This document shows, piece after piece, positions 24,980 to 38,336 of a stretch of 64,000 nucleotides of DNA. The stretch is from Ooceraea biroi. Taxonomy: Eukaryota; Arthropoda; Insecta; Hymenoptera; Formicidae. The stretch covers positions 15,945,945 through 16,009,944 of the forward strand of contig NC_039508.1 in the NCBI RefSeq assembly GCF_003672135.1, read 5' to 3'. The position numbers and the translations under genes are program-made. A model generated the notes under the pieces. The model was not told where the DNA came from. It searched no databases and worked only from the letters and a program-made list of their open reading frames with translations. Every line of letters starts with the position of its first letter. Position 1 is the first letter of the stretch.

Positions 24980-27900
24980 CTGAAGAGAGCAACGAGTGAG
25001 TGAGGCGAATGATATGACGAGGTGTGTTATAGCTAACACACACACGGCACGAGGAAAGAGCAGCATGGGCATGCAACGAAGTATGCGGAGTACGTCATGA
25101 AGAATTCATCGACGCGGGGAGATCGATGAGAACGTTTTGAATCTCTGGACATCAAAGACACTTCTACCCCGTTTCGCGCGGGTACCTTCGTTTCCTCGGC
25201 GTCACGTTACACCGTATGACGCGCGTGCGGGGTCTATTAATATTGCAGCCCGACTGCATAATTAACTCGACTGATGATTCTGGATTATCGTTTGCTGTTG
25301 TTGCTGCTGCGAGCGCGTTACGCGTTGACGAATAATAACGGACAATTCATTACTCTCCGTGTGAGGTATCTCTCTCTCCATGCCGCAATTTATACACCAC
25401 TATTATATACGAATCTATCTACAAATAATATTTATGTACGTCTATTGTAAATAGGGGAACCTCCGTTCCAACGCGCAGTGGTTCGATGAAATATGAGATA
25501 ATACGTTTGTGCTGTGTCGTAATCAATTAAAGCGATGTAGAATTTAATGATCTCGGCTGTGTATCGTAAGAAATTATTACCAGACAGTTATTACCAAAAA
25601 AATCACATAATTTCACACAAAATTATTGATTTCCGAGATCTCCGTGTGTTTATTAATTTGCGGCTAAAAAATTAATACACATACAAACACACATTCCACG
25701 GACAATTTTTCACATTGCGTCTTTTTTATTTTTAAAGTTTTACGGTTGCTCGCGCGCCGCTTTTCCGATTCAATTTTCCACTCACCGATCAGCTGCACAT
25801 TCTATCGTTCGGAAATCCGGCGAATGCTCTCGACGAAGATCGAACGGATGCTGTCAGCCGCTTGCCCGAAAATCCTTTCCGCCGGACTCCAATCACTTCC
25901 GATCCCCCGTGAATCAATGAGCATTTGAATTACATCTGCGAACGAAGTCATTGACGCGGATCGATACGTCATTAGTTAAAGTTCTTAATAGATCATGTTG
26001 TCGATATTAATAATCAGTAATCGCGATCTGAACATATTTAAACATTCAGCAAGAATTTGACATGACTTCTTATGATTTCATAGAATTCTCATTAATAAAT
26101 GTGCGTTATGACAAAATTTTGATTGATATGTTACGCAATGTGCGATGTAATATCTGTTTATCCCTTTTACCAATCTTAAGGTAATGAACTTCATTGTTCT
26201 GATTTTAATAAAATTTTACAATCGATAATTTAAGCGCGGTGCTTATAGCTCAGCTCGATTATAAGAAAATTTACCGGCGAACTTGTAATTGCATAGCGAA
26301 AGTCTAAGCTAATTTTTAAGAAATTAAATCTTAAATCACACTGCATAAGGAACATCTTTAAGAGAAGGTGGTCCTATTAATTTTTATAACTGAAAAACGT
26401 ACTTCGTGGTAGTATTTTATAAAGATAAGAAGAGGTCAATTTCCAAATCCCATCTTTAGATACACAAACTGATACGAACACAAGTTACGAGTTACATAAT
26501 GGCATATTACGTAAAAATAAGAAGTTGCTATTGGTATAACGTATAAAAAATGTACATTGAAAAGATTCAAGAGGAAGAAAATAACATTGCAACACAAGTT
26601 TTTCACATAGAAACTTAAAATACGAAAAGTTTATCAAAAATAAAAAAGTCTTAAAATCTGCATGTCGATGAAATATCAAATGTTACACGCGATACAGATA
26701 ACAGTGAGATGTCAGAGCCTTAAACAGAAGAATATATAATACTTATGACTATGAGATTACGAATGTTTAATTACTCGAATTTATTTCAACTATGCACAAA
26801 ACAAAAGCACTTTTGCTCAAGATTTCTGCTGGTGGTAAAATCATCAGTTCACAGAATCATATAAAGCTTCAACCGCGCTTTTAAGTTTACTCAAGAAAAA
26901 GAGAAGTTCTCCAAGAGCCTGAAACACAGCTACGAGCTACAGACCTGCGTATCACGACTGCCAATTCCTTCTGCTCGTTGGCTTTGATTTCAGATCTTAC
27001 TGAAAGTATTACCAGTAGTTTGTATCGTCGTATAAAAACACGCGAAACACTTTCGTGTCTCTTGCGGCGGTGAGAAACTCGGGGTCCGCGAGGAGACCCG
27101 CGAGGAAACACAGGAGTGACGCTGTCGTCGTCGTCGTTGGATCTTGTCACGTCGGTGCGCCGGGTTCGCGGTGCTAGCACTAGCTGTAACGGTGCACTTC
27201 TTTTCACGCTATCCATAAATCCACCCCGTCTCTCGGGCTGTCTCTAAGCCAATTTGCGTATCGACTAACTGATTAAACCCTACTCTCTTTCATCGTCGGT
27301 ATCGTGTAGCGCCTAAGCACGTGGGTTTAGATTAGAGATCCTGCGATTTTTCAATTAAAAAGACGCTGGGGAAGAGAGAGAAAAAGAGAGAGATGGGAAG
27401 GGTGTAAAAGGGTGAAAGTGAATTACGTTACACGTTGGCTGTCTAAATCCAATTATCATCGCGGTGAACACGATACATGTGTTGACAGACGTGTGACACG
27501 AAATTTACGTAAAGATAGTTACATAATGGGGACTTCAATCAATTGTAGATTTATTTACATGTATAACTTTTATAATGTATTATTACGTTGATAATAAAGC
27601 TGAGGATTGTGGGTGCATTTCTTAAACATGTATTGTATCTCGATCAGAAAATGTTTCTTTTAATTAAAATTTTGGATATAATTTTTGTCATACTCTGTGT
27701 GTGTGTTTCAATATATATTTTCAATATTAAATATGTTGTAACAATCATTTATGAATTATTGCAAATACATTTTTTATACAATACCTAATTTGTATAAGAT
27801 GTTATTAATGTGATTGTATTTTATAATAACAAAATGTATGACAAGTATAAGCCAATAGTACTACGTATTTTTCTACTTCTTCTAGAGAGAAAGAGACATA

Positions 27901-30900
27901 ACAATTTTTAATGAAATATATTATCATGAAAATGGAAATGTACCATAAAGATTTATTGACGAAGCAATAATTCAGTAATATCTATTTTTGCTATCTCAAA
28001 ATAGCTAAAACTTGGGAAATTGTTAGAATTACTTTTCATTGTTTGTTTCCAACTCATTTTTAATTGTGGAATAATTTCTTTTTTTAATAGAAATACAGTA
28101 AAGAGTTTTGATATACCATATATCGAAATTGGCTTACGTTTTCCTGAACATGCTTGCAGTCGATACGAAAGCTTTCTCCTCTTATTGAAAGCTGTTAACA
28201 TGACTCGAGCTTTAGCAACTGTACAGTTGAAAACATCATATTTTTAGACAGATATTAAAATCAGATTATATCAAAATTATTTCCAATTAATTAACAAACG
28301 ATTTTTAATTAAATAGTTAAAAAAAATTGCTTTTCTCGTTTTAATTATCAACAAATGACAAAACAAAAGTCTTTGGGTAAATCAAAATTTACCTGTTAGC
28401 TCTCAAGTGAAATACGAGAGGGCCATCATTCTTTGGAATCGATCGTTTCTGACCTCGTTACTTGTTAAATGATTAACGAACTATTGCACAAAGAAACTGT
28501 TTCATGATATTGTTGACCACGAATTTCTAAGAAGTATTTATTTGTTACAACACAACCATCTGAATTATTTGTGCATATATGTATCAACATATTCATTATT
28601 TTACTAAAAAGCTTTAGGATACTTATTTAAATATTTATAAACACTATTTTATAATGCATAATATATATTTTTCACGTTCGTACAAAGATTAGGAAATAAT
28701 CTTCAAGTTTATTTTACACCAGACGTTGTATGTGCATCGAGAAAAATATTATATAATGAAATAATTTACAAGGAAGCACAAAATTATATTTCTGTAATAA
28801 TTATAGAAATAAAATAGAGAATTCTCTCTTGATTCGGACAAACGGGAATGATTGGTCGCTGAATAAAATAAACAGTGACTTCAGTTGGACAGGATTTTCT
28901 CCTGCGTATTTATATTAGATCATACATAATTCCCAAGATAATCCTTGTGGAAGCCGCGCATCACCGCGCGATCAAGCCGCTTCGCGTGCTCGCGCATGTA
29001 TTTCCTGTCGCGAGAAAAAGCATCGAAAAAACTGAATCTACACGAAACCAGAGTAAAAATTCGGATATTGGCTGGCCTTTACTACGAGGCCCTGATATGT
29101 TCAATTGGAACCATCTTTGTCTTCGGCTTCGAGCAGTCAAAATTAACTGCACTTAACTCCTTGCGTCTTTCCATTCTCGTAGACATATCGTACAACCAAA
29201 GTATCACATCACTTAACATTTCAGTATTAAATTATAACGCTGCTGGATATGTGTATTTCACGCAATTATTAATTAATGTCGCATAGTTGCATATACAAGA
29301 AGTAATAAAAAAATTATAATATACATTTGCAGCGTGTTAAATTAATTCAATTTGCTTTGCCTTGCTAATCATTATTTAATTAGAAATAAATATCTAATCA
29401 TCTGACGCAAGGAATTAATGTATTCCAATTAGCAAATAATCTCCAATAGCTGTTGTAATTTCAGCATTCGCTTGTCTTCTCGCTTTACGTTTTGCAAAAC
29501 GTTTGAAACTATCGCTGGCACAGTCGATTTCGCGGGTCTTCGTACTTTGTAATACTTTGCAATTGCCTAATAACTAAATTTGATCGGTCATAATATCTCA
29601 ATATTAATTATTTATCATTGCAACGTGAATTTCGAAGCACGAGGCTCGAAGAGGATGACGGATATGACATAATTGACGGTTACAGACAGATTGTTCTATT
29701 GTCCGGGAGTACATTATAAAGCTGTTATAGCATCATAAACCTTTATGCATCGAAAATTTCATTTAAATTAATTAAAAAATCGTATTTTTAAATTTAATTA
29801 TTGTAAGAAATCAATTACAGATTTTATTTTGTAATATCAATACAGAAATATATAGAGACGAAATATCTTAATGTTTTCAATTTCATTGATTTCAATTATT
29901 AAATATAATTAAGATATGTGTATAATTGTGCTTTTTATCTGTTTTTTTTATTTTGTTTGTTTTTATTCAATTAAAATATATACGTATGTATAGATAATTT
30001 ATGTATATTTCACTTAAACTTAGTGCTTTCTTTATCGAAATGTATAATGCATTTTATGCATAATCGGCATTGATGCATGTAGCTTAAACACAACGCATGG
30101 AGTTAAAATTTTTTAACAACATTTACTGTAAATTGTATTATACATATTGCGTTTGACGTATATGTATCTTTTTTTGTTTTTCATTTGTAAAATACTTTTT
30201 TTAACATCACTACATTAAAATAATACAATTATTTTATGCAATTTCAACATGTGACATCCTTTTTGCTGCACTGTAACTATTGATAAACATATATTTTATG
30301 TTGGAGGAATTACCATCGCAAATTTGTCCTTATTACCTTGTAACGTCGTCACAGAACTTGATATTTGATATTTCCTTGATTATTTTGACAAATGTGTCAG
30401 AAATTTTACTACAGTTTTACTTTTAAACTATCAAGCTTTTGAGTAATCTCGAATAACTCCGGAGTTGTAAAATTCTTAAACTTTAAATCGCTTTGCGGTA
30501 TCGTAACAATTTCCAAAAGCTCGACTTCGCTTTTATTACTCAATATCGAGTAATAGCTGGAAAAAGAGATTCCTCATAACATAATTAAGGACGTTTGTTT
30601 ATTAATTTAACAATTGATATGCAGTGTCCGAAACAAACATGATAAGACTCGAATGCAATCGAACGCAATCGCGCAAATGATATAATTGATTTGGAAGGGT
30701 TATTTGATTCAAATGCGGCCGATTGCATTCGCGCTCTTGAGCCAGTTTTTCCTCACAATTCCCGTATACACTTTTCGAAATAACTTGTCAAATCGTGACA
30801 ATTGATGTAGAAATGCGGAATATTTTATAGTATATAGCGCGAGTTCTCGCAAGAGCTTCCTTAAGCCTTCGAATCAGTTCGACCGATCAGTAACACGCAG

Positions 30901-33900
30901 ACTAATATATACTGTGATACAACGGGAAGTCGAAATTCACACAACTCGTACGAAGACCCACGCACGCAACGCCCGTTTGGAAGAATTAATTATCGTGAAG
31001 AGTTACCTCATGACCGCGACACTATTTTGCCGACGAAATCGCTTGAAAGAGAAAAAATCGCAAAATCTGCCGTGAACCAGGAATCAATTGGACTTGATGC
31101 GTGCGACTAAAGTGCATGATATAAAACTTCTCATGCAGAAAAATTTCTTGTTGGACGAACATTTTGTACTTATACGCAATATTATGTTATACAATTTATA
31201 ATTTATATTTAACAAAGACAGAAATTATTCAATGGAACAAGTGATATTACGACAGCGATAAGGATCTCGATGTCTGTAAAAGGAAACGTGTCGCGTCTTA
31301 TTGTAAACTTCGTAATCAAGCGAAATGCAATATGAACTTGGTGCAGAGGCAAGAGACTAAGTTTGAGGTACACGGAAGTTTATCAACTCTCTCAAGCGGG
31401 ATCGTCGCATCAGTCACATCGTCACAAAGTAACGTCGCGGTCACAAAGCGAGCCCTTTGCAGTAACGCATGCCCTCTCCGACGCATCGTCTACATACACT
31501 CACACACGCGCGCGCGTATCGCATGCATGCGTAATTATTGCATCGCCCTCGCATTGCTTTTTACAGTTAAGCAGTCACCCTCACGTTCGCACGAAGTACG
31601 GAAGTTGTGGCGACGATAATACAGCGAAGTTAATTACAACATTTAAAATGAAGAATCACTCAAACTAAAATTATGGAAAATCGGTTCTATAGATGAGTTT
31701 AAGAGATTAAGCTCTACCATATTGCTCGAATTAAAAAATATATCTGTTTCGCAAATTACGTTAATCACATCGATGATTATAAACGATCATATCGTTTACT
31801 CATCAAATTAATTATTTTAAGTACTTTTTATTGAATTGTTTTTGGGAAAAACGTGATACGATGAAATATGATATGATATTAGCAAAGCTACATGTTCTGC
31901 TATATTTATGAGATCTAGAGAAACAGCTTTCTAGCGAAACGGATATTATTATCGCAGACCGTCGAAATCATGATTCCTCGACGCGCGTGTATCTAACGCG
32001 CAATACGTTACGGAGAGTAATTAGGCCGCATGTAGTCCCGACTTTGGTGCCGGGTATTTGATAATCTGATTCAGCTGGACCGTGTGAGATGGCTGCAAAT
32101 AGATACACGCGCAGGGCGCGCTTTAGCGTACATTAACGATGATTACACGCGCGTTCAATCCGAATGTTCATTGAAAAAAGGCAAGGAATTGCACGCGCGT
32201 GCGCGCGCGAAAGAGAGATTACTCCTCGCAAGATATCTGCAAAGAATCGCGAATGTAATGGAGCACGATTCATTTTGCATAAAATTACGAAGTGCACGAA
32301 TTAAATGAAACGTGGAAAAGCGTTAACAAAAAAGTACTTATATGTATATCTCATACATGTATAAAGTACGATAAAATTTTGTGCATAATTAAATATGTAA
32401 TAAAATGACTTTAGCATGTGCAAGATTCTCTTAGTACGAAAACTGTGTGTAAAATACATTTTCTTCTCGCAAATGATACCAAAGAGATGAAAGTTTCGCC
32501 CAACGTCCGTGCTTCGTGGCGGAAATTCGCATCTGTTGAATGCAGCAGTATTAAAGCTACCCCCGCCCTCTTAGCGAACAGTGCGTCAAAAGTACCTTGC
32601 CAGTGAGTAGTAATTGAGCGTAATGGTTCTTATCGGCTGATTCGTGCGTATTATAACTGACGATCTAGGATCGCCAGGGGCATTGTTTCTCGCGCGTAAT
32701 TTATTTACATCCTGATGCAGCAAGCGCAACGTTCGAGCAGACGCAATCGAGTTCGCGAGTCACTCCCCCAAGTCGGGCGTACTTCTGAGGCACCCTGTGT
32801 GTCGATCAAGGTTGAACGCGGAATGTCCAAAGAATAATGATTTCGGTGCTGTCGAAAATTCGGGCCGAACACTCGTCGCGATTCCGAATGGATGAATAAT
32901 TAATTATTAATTAAAATGTAGATGCGGTCAAATGCGCGGAATTAATTGATTTAATATTTCCACAGAATGTAATTAGTGGAAATACACTATTAAAATGCAA
33001 TAAATTAATGTGGTCGTTAAATTAACGAAAGCATAATTCAGGTCGATGAAATATGCAATTTGCATATCTGCCAAATGTCACATTAAACTGCTCTGTCGAG
33101 CTCTCGCTCGTTAAATTCTTCATACGTCCATTATGCCCGTGCATGCCGTGTGTCAATTGGATCGATATATCTGCAATAATAATCGATAACTAAGATTCTT
33201 GAAGAGGCGCATCCCTTTTCAGCTGGAAAAGGGAATATTCTTCAACCTTGATCCACGCTTCTTGCGAGATCCTCGCGTTTGGTCCATGTCTCCGAGGTCG
33301 ATCGAGAGTACATCAAGAGAATTGTCCCGCTCTTCGATCGATCGTCCTCGAAGAGCCCGTCTCGTCGCCGTTAAAACGATTCGCCACTCTCTCGCCACTT
33401 TCTAACTAATTAACATACATTATATGTCTGGCTACGTGCGTGTATGTATAACGTGACATTAACATCCGCTGTCCCTTTGAGCGACGTACCCGCGATTCAG
33501 AAATTTTATACATTATTGCTTTTCCACATCGCGCACGCACAATCCGCCTCGCGCTCTCACCTTCGTTCCTGATTATTTAACAATCGCTTCTATTAAATTA
33601 TTATTACACAAACAACAAAATTCGTCTTTCGGTAAATTTTACAGTAATAATAAAATGATGATCATTATTCAAGAGTAACGGAAGAGAGAAGAACTTTAGC
33701 ATCGTATCGATTCAACATCTGAGCGTACTTCCCTCTTCACTATGCATTTATTATGATAGAATAATCATATTTAAGTATAATTTAACGTAATGATTCAATG
33801 CATAAAATTTCATAATGCAATTAAACTATGGAACAATGAAACTATGGATATAAAAATATGAAAAAGAGTATAATGCAATATAATAGCGCGAATTATATTA

Positions 33901-36900
33901 GTGTAATATGAAATGATTCTTGCCAAATCGGAGTACAAGAGAACGCACTCTCTTCCCCCTTTGTTCACGTAGTTATTTTGTCATCTCATTACAATACGAT
34001 CCCATAATTTATGTCACTTTTTACGCAATAATAACTCAGGAAAAAGCACGTGGAACGATTGACGCGCACAGAAGCACACTCTCATTTCGCACGCAGGACT
34101 CACATGCACACAAGGCGCGAGTGTAACTCGCACCTAGATCGACGTATGCCGCTTAATCAAATTACCGTATTACAACTTGTCGTGTTATTCGCACTTTACG
34201 TCCATGTACAAACAATATGGCGGTTAGCTGCTCAGGCTATCCGCCTTTATATATGTATCTCGCATTTCCTATATTTATATTCATATTTATATATATATAT
34301 ATATATATGTATATGCACTTACATATATATAACGTATATTTATAGAGTATATCGTATGCATAGAAGGGCTCTATTTATTTGCCGTATTGTTCCTGCCGCT
34401 ACATTGTCTAGCGAGTTTTCATTAGTTAACTCCGAAACCCGGAGGGCCGCGGATTCGCCTGAAGCTTCCAGCGCAATTATAATCCTCGGAATCCCGTCCA
34501 ACGGATTCTCGTCACATTATTCGGCTAGCAGGAGTCGTAAGGATAACAGAAGTCCTCGTAATAATCGTTTTATTCGCATTTCCATCAACGGCTGTTCGTA
34601 TAATCCGTTTCTACTTTCAGGGATTTATTTCTCGCCCGTTTATCGATTGCAACTTTATTGCAACTTTCTGACACAATGGAATAGAAAGATAGGTGATTAA
34701 TGAATGAATTGTCGCAATAGGATTAAAATTACCCAAAGAAAATAACAAATAGCTTACAAAAGTACGGAGAGAAAAATGTGATTTAAGATCATGTGGTGGT
34801 AAGATACAATCGACGATATTTCCGCGCGTTTGCTATAAATCTGAAATTATAAGTGGAAAAGAACGTATTTAAAAATAAAGAGGAATCCAAGTTAAAACTT
34901 ACTATTTCTGGCGTTTTAGAGAATATTAAAAAGAAAATGTCAGAATTTAAATTGTGATGCAAATTTTATCATTAAATCTATATACATTAAGTATTGATCT
35001 ATTTCGCATTTGCACCTTATACTCATAATAATAATCATAATAAATGTACGTTGAACGTATTTTTGGAACTTTATTAGATAGAATATATTTTTAACGCTTC
35101 CGTTACTGGAAACCAATCGATGCTTGAAACATTATCGAGATTCGATGGTAGGAAAATCAGATCGGCTCTTATGAAGCACTAAATCCGTTACATTAAAGTG
35201 CTTTTGAAAAAAAGACGATGGCACCGACGAGTCTGTCGCAGGAAGAGATAATTATCGGAATCCCGAGGGTTATTAATCGCTGGTATCGAGATTATGATCG
35301 AGCCAGCGGGAGGACTTCTCCGGCTGCTGAATAATTCCAGCTCGTGAATTTCTGAGTAATTTGTAAACGTCAAGCGTTTGGCCGCCGTTTACAAGTTTTC
35401 CGCCTCGTATCCCCTCTCGTCTTCCGGCCTGACAAATCGTCCGTTTATACAGGGTGCCTCCCACAGTCACGAACTATTGACACTGCGCGCCGTAATTATG
35501 GAGACGCGCCGCGACATTTCGCATTGATATGCGCTGCCCTTATCGGTTAATAAAATAATCAATCACACTAATACGATAGATAAAAAGGTAGCGGACTGTA
35601 AGAGAAGAGAGTATTTGCGAACAATTCACGCTGTTTGAGCTTTTGAAAAAATTTTTGCCACTCTTATAATTAAATGAGGAAGAAATTACGTCCGAAGTGT
35701 GATTAATGATACGCTGATTGCTATCGCATAATGAGTTGAAAACTCGGTTATCATACTTTTGACAGTTTTTTAGGAAACACGGATAAGAGTTACAGACTAT
35801 ATTAAAAAAATCTATATAACGATAATTGCGTTCTTTCTATCGACTTTTAAAATCATCTTTTATTAATGAATCAATTTCAAGTTTCTCGGAGCATCCTGAG
35901 AAACATTTAGAACAATAGCTTTAAATATCTAAAATTTAAAAATAATTAACGAAAAAAAGTAAAAAATTTGGGGACGATTTGTCAAGACCGCTGAGGGATA
36001 CACATCGGCGCGACGAAACTTGCAAACGCACAGAACCCACGATCGACTTTCTCCCTCGATCGTATTTCCAGCCTACCTCTATTACACACCTTTTTCTGCT
36101 TATACATCCCTATCAACAATCTACATTTATCTACACACTCGAGCCTCTCGTGACGCGCCGCAGACGCATGTTTTGGGTTTAGGTTTCAACTTTAACAAAC
36201 ACCTAATGGTCCAGTACGGGAGGAGGTTTACGTTGCTTGGCCGTTAATTATACAGTAGATTAGTGCTTAGCCATTTATACAGACTGCCTCTCTCGCGCTA
36301 CGCGATTTATTATACACGTGCCGTAAAATACTCTCCGAACAATCGCGAATTACGCTCACCGCTCTCCGATATCTGATCTCCTCGAGTTCTAATCCTTTGA
36401 AACTATGACTCCTGTTATATTTTCTCATGGATTTTTTTCACGTAATCCGTAATTGCATAATTAAAAAAAAATGTTTTCGATTAGTTCAGTGAGATTGCTG
36501 CTTGACCGATCGCATCAAGAGAAGCTGCCTCGACGCGAGGTGTGGTTTCCATTCGAACTAACATCATAATATAATATCAACAATGCGATATATAACTGCG
36601 AAAAGTTTCAACATTTAGAAATAAAACATTTCGAGAGTAAATATATATATGTATATACAATACTTTCGTTCAACAATTTGCAACGAAACGATTTAATTTG
36701 TAGCTATCCGCGGATTCTGCGTCAATTGTCTGCCTTGTAACACGATTCTAAGTAACAATTCTAATATTTCTGCCAACCGAGATCAGGCACCGAGAAAATT
36801 TATTCTATATACATTATATATATGTATCATTTACATGTAGATGTCAGTTACTTTCTCTCTCTCTCTTTTTGTTGGAACTTAAGAATTTCGACTACTAGTT

Positions 36901-38114
36901 TCTAACGCACTCCACTTTTTTTATATATCATCAACCACTTCTCGCGCAAGTTGCTTGCCAGTAAATTATCGTGCAATCGAACGTCATCGATACGATTGTT
37001 AACGATCAATGTGCGATGCAGTTTACATCAAGTCAGCTGCTTTAACAATCGGTCAGCAGTCGATCGAGCAACAATCTCATCTACTTTTGATAGCAAATTA
37101 TCGAGCGCGTGAAACAAAAACCACAACTGCCGATGATCTTCCCGTGATTTCGCACATTTGACAAACGTGCCTCGTGTTACTCTCGTTTCCGTGTCAAACT
37201 CGACCTCAAAGTGGCCGTCGATCGTCGGGGGTGTCATCGATCATTCGTTGCTAACCCTTTGAATATCAAACAGCGCGATAGAATCGTTCTCTACTGCGAA
37301 ATATTGTTACGGTAACCATTGCTTTATATCCAAAGTGACAGAATTATTATTTCCATAGGATACTTTAGCATTCATATTAAACAGCTGTAAAACGTTGCAG
37401 TATCTAATGAATATTTTGTTGAAGTATTAACATTAATTCTCCGTTCAATACATATTCTGAAAATAAGTAAAATTCAATAAATCCGAAATTTAGATATTGG
37501 CAACTCTCGCGGCGCGATCTTGCAAGCGTGACATTTTTTAATGGCGCTCTGATTTTTCTGCAATTGTCATAAAAATTATATGGATAAACGGATAAAGTAA
37601 ACCAGCGTTATACATTGAAAAGAAAATTTTTCAGAAATATTTACTTCTAGATGCAAATAAATTTGTCTATAACAATTAATACGCACGTTCGATTAATTGA
37701 CGTTTTCATGGCATGTTACAGAAGTAAATCTGGAGCCGCGTGTTCCGGTGACGATCAGAGGATTACGAACAATGCTCGAGAACGCTCCGCGTCGAGGTGC
37801 GGTAATAAAAATACCATTAAACATCAATATACATTTAATAATATCTTCGGCGCGCGGTGAGCGATCTGCGATCAGCGGAAAGGTGGAGGGATCGCTGTGC
37901 GGATCCGCCGGTCGATCCCTGCGATCCGTGGATCCGCACGGCGATCGAGGAGAAGGCGGGAGCTCTTCTCTTCGTTGATCTATGCCTTTTAAGGCCACGA
38001 GTTCTCTCTCGTCCGGCTGGACTCCTCTGTTCTTGTTGGAGCAGTGATTATCCAAGCGATCTTCCGCGAGGGAGACGCTCGATACAGACTCCTCGTGGTG
38101 TTCTGATGTCCCTG
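24980..38114. other. 13-kb intergenic region
   Basis: It lies between the 5' end of the channel gene and the 3' end of Gfrl. It should hold the channel promoter and 5' UTR exon(s), neither of which could be pinned down, and the Gfrl 3' UTR at the high end. AT-rich with an (AT)n repeat. The 216-codon open frame at 34050-34700 crosses that repeat and shows no family resemblance. Confidence 0.6.
34288..34308 (+). repeat. (AT)n microsatellite
   Basis: About ten AT units, extended on both sides by imperfect TATA-like sequence (34270-34345). Confidence 0.9.
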
Positions 38115-38336
38115 TCACGAACCGAAGGGACAGATCGAGCCGAGAAGTCCGACAAAGACAAGCAGAACGACGAGGAACGCCGACGATGACCTGGAGATCG
38201 CCGCCTCATTGCTGTAGGGCATCTTGATTTCCACCTCGGCCATCTTGAAGATTGAGAGCAACGGATGCATGTGTACCTCGTGGTGCTTATTGTTGATCTT
38301 GTCGCTAAGGTCTTGCATCATCGACGCGCACTCCTT
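38115..38336 (-). CDS. Gfrl: Gfrl terminal exon with GPI-signal-like tail and stop
   Basis: The acceptor is GCTCAATTTACAG, phase 0. It encodes KECASMMQDLSDKINN, HPLLSIFKMAEVEIKMP, then a small-residue stretch (SNEAAISRSSS) and a hydrophobic tail (AFLVVLLVFVGLLGSI) ending CPFGS and TGA. Small residues followed by a terminal hydrophobic block with almost nothing after it fit GPI-anchor addition. It is separated from the previous exon by 18.3 kb, so its membership rests on phase, on the Cys-containing KECASMM start and on recognition of the family C-terminus. Confidence 0.82.
   Translation of the reverse strand, partial: KECASMMQDLSDKINNKHHEVHMHPLLSIFKMAEVEIKMPYSNEAAISRSSSAFLVVLLVFVGLLGSICPFGS

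Noticed and set aside
27031..27045. TATAAAAA-like box on the plus strand
   Set aside because: There is no initiator or transcript start nearby, and both genes found are on the minus strand.
26887..27216. 109-codon Arg/Ser-rich minus-strand frame upstream of the channel gene
   Set aside because: It could be 5' UTR sequence of the channel gene, but no donor joins it in phase to exon 1, which already has a full signal peptide.
37693..38118. 141-codon minus-strand frame (and plus-strand shadows 37697-38189)
   Set aside because: It runs from the Gfrl stop region into the presumed 3' UTR in a different frame. The GC-rich composition explains the lack of stops.
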